This document shows, in pieces, positions 5,391 through 5,836 of a stretch of 5,836 bases of DNA. The DNA lies in contig QHVR01000572.1 of the NCBI GenBank assembly GCA_003223595.1, positions 783-6,618 on the forward strand, in the 5' to 3' direction. Under the pieces are notes generated by a model. It saw only the letters and a list, made by a program, of their open reading frames with translations, made no database searches and had not been told where the DNA came from. The DNA comes from Acidobacteriota bacterium. Lineage in GTDB: Bacteria > Acidobacteriota > Terriglobia > Terriglobales > Acidobacteriaceae. Every line of letters starts with the position of its first letter. Positions within the stretch are counted from its first letter, which is position 1. Position numbers and translations under genes: made by a program.

Positions 5391-5836
5391 TCAGTTCTTC
5401 CCGGGAGAGGAGGAACGAACCTCCACTTCTATCTGGGCCGCCCCGCTCAGCCGTCGCTGCCCCAGCGGCTTGCGCCGCCGCGGCCAATCCTCGCCTTCTT
5501 TGGCCAGCGGCCAGCCATTTTTGTCATGGTCGGGATCGCCGAACTCCAGTCTCACGCGGCTGGCGGCGATCTGCTCATTCAGATCCCGCAAGGCCGCCAG
5601 AATTTTCTTCGGCCCCTCGCCCCGCTCTCCCCACAGCGGCCATTGCACCATGCTCCTGATCCGAAGCTTGCATTGGGCAAACATCTCCTGCCCGGCTTGG
5701 CTCGCCGCCACCTGCGCCTCCCGCCCGTCTTTCTCCCCACGGCTGACTATCAGCCATCCTCCGTTTCCCAGACTCTTCACCATCTTGCTGGCTTGCCCCT
5801 CGCTTTGCCCCAATACTTTCGCCACCTGACTCAGCG
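5391..5836 (-). CDS. MarR-like winged-helix transcriptional regulator, N-terminus outside the window
   Basis: The frame is open to the right edge and ends at TGA 5393-5391, so at least 147 residues are present and the N-terminus is missing. The visible start, LSQVAKVLGQSEGQASKMVKSL, is a helix-turn-helix; GNGGWLIVSRGEKDGREAQVA is the wing, and SQAGQEMFAQCKLRI begins the following helix, matching the MarR order of recognition helix, wing and dimer helix. A GTG at 5825 could be read as a start but would cut the helix-turn-helix, so the true start lies beyond the edge. After about residue 95 comes a tail that is not typical for the family, rich in charged residues (FGDPDHDKNGWPLAKEGEDWPRRRKPLGQRR). 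MarR proteins are dimeric regulators, often ligand-responsive; nothing here shows the target or ligand. The terminator at 5301-5327 suits its transcript end. Another winged-helix family is possible. Confidence 0.7.
   Translation of the reverse strand, partial: LSQVAKVLGQSEGQASKMVKSLGNGGWLIVSRGEKDGREAQVAASQAGQEMFAQCKLRIRSMVQWPLWGERGEGPKKILAALRDLNEQIAASRVRLEFGDPDHDKNGWPLAKEGEDWPRRRKPLGQRRLSGAAQIEVEVRSSSPGKN

Overview
The window looks like a piece of an Acidobacteriota genome, probably from a metagenome assembly. The best evidence is a PadR-type regulator followed directly by a MacB/FtsX-like permease with no ATPase gene, a pairing very abundant in that phylum (the 'ADOP' permeases). GC-rich codon use in the coding parts fits. 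The taxonomic call is an inference; there is no rRNA or other marker.

Bases 1-2967 (+ strand) hold the PadR-permease pair, and it appears to be decaying. The PadR frame has no ATG, GTG or TTG start before its DNA-binding helix; an ATC sits where the ATG should be. The permease reads cleanly for 783 codons. It then meets a TAA inside the conserved EIGVRMALGA motif, a second stop 14 codons later, and a frameshift that moves the last two membrane segments (to 2967) into another frame.

Bases 2968-4400 hold a compact minus-strand unit. A probable promoter at 4344-4371 overlaps a palindrome. It is followed by a 53-aa ribbon-helix-helix protein, a 66-aa protein of unknown function and a 216-aa serine recombinase, each joined to the next by a 4-base ATGA overlap. 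Three strong hairpins cluster around the recombinase 3' end (3231-3319). This reads as a self-regulated recombinase module, possibly mobile, although no element ends or target duplications could be found.

Bases 4409-4642 (+ strand) hold the 3' end of a gene resembling a phage virion structural protein. Its 5' part is missing, and the break lies next to the recombinase promoter. Bases 4643-5390 have no convincing gene but contain a compact set of nested inverted repeats (5161-5223) and a probable terminator (5301-5327). From 5391 to the right edge a minus-strand gene encodes a MarR-like winged-helix protein with an unusual basic tail; its N-terminus lies outside the window.

Overall this is an accessory region in which a degraded regulator-transporter locus, a recombinase cassette and a phage remnant lie side by side. 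The most interesting part is the coupled three-gene recombinase module with its palindrome and hairpins. Nothing here can be called a proven new system from sequence alone.
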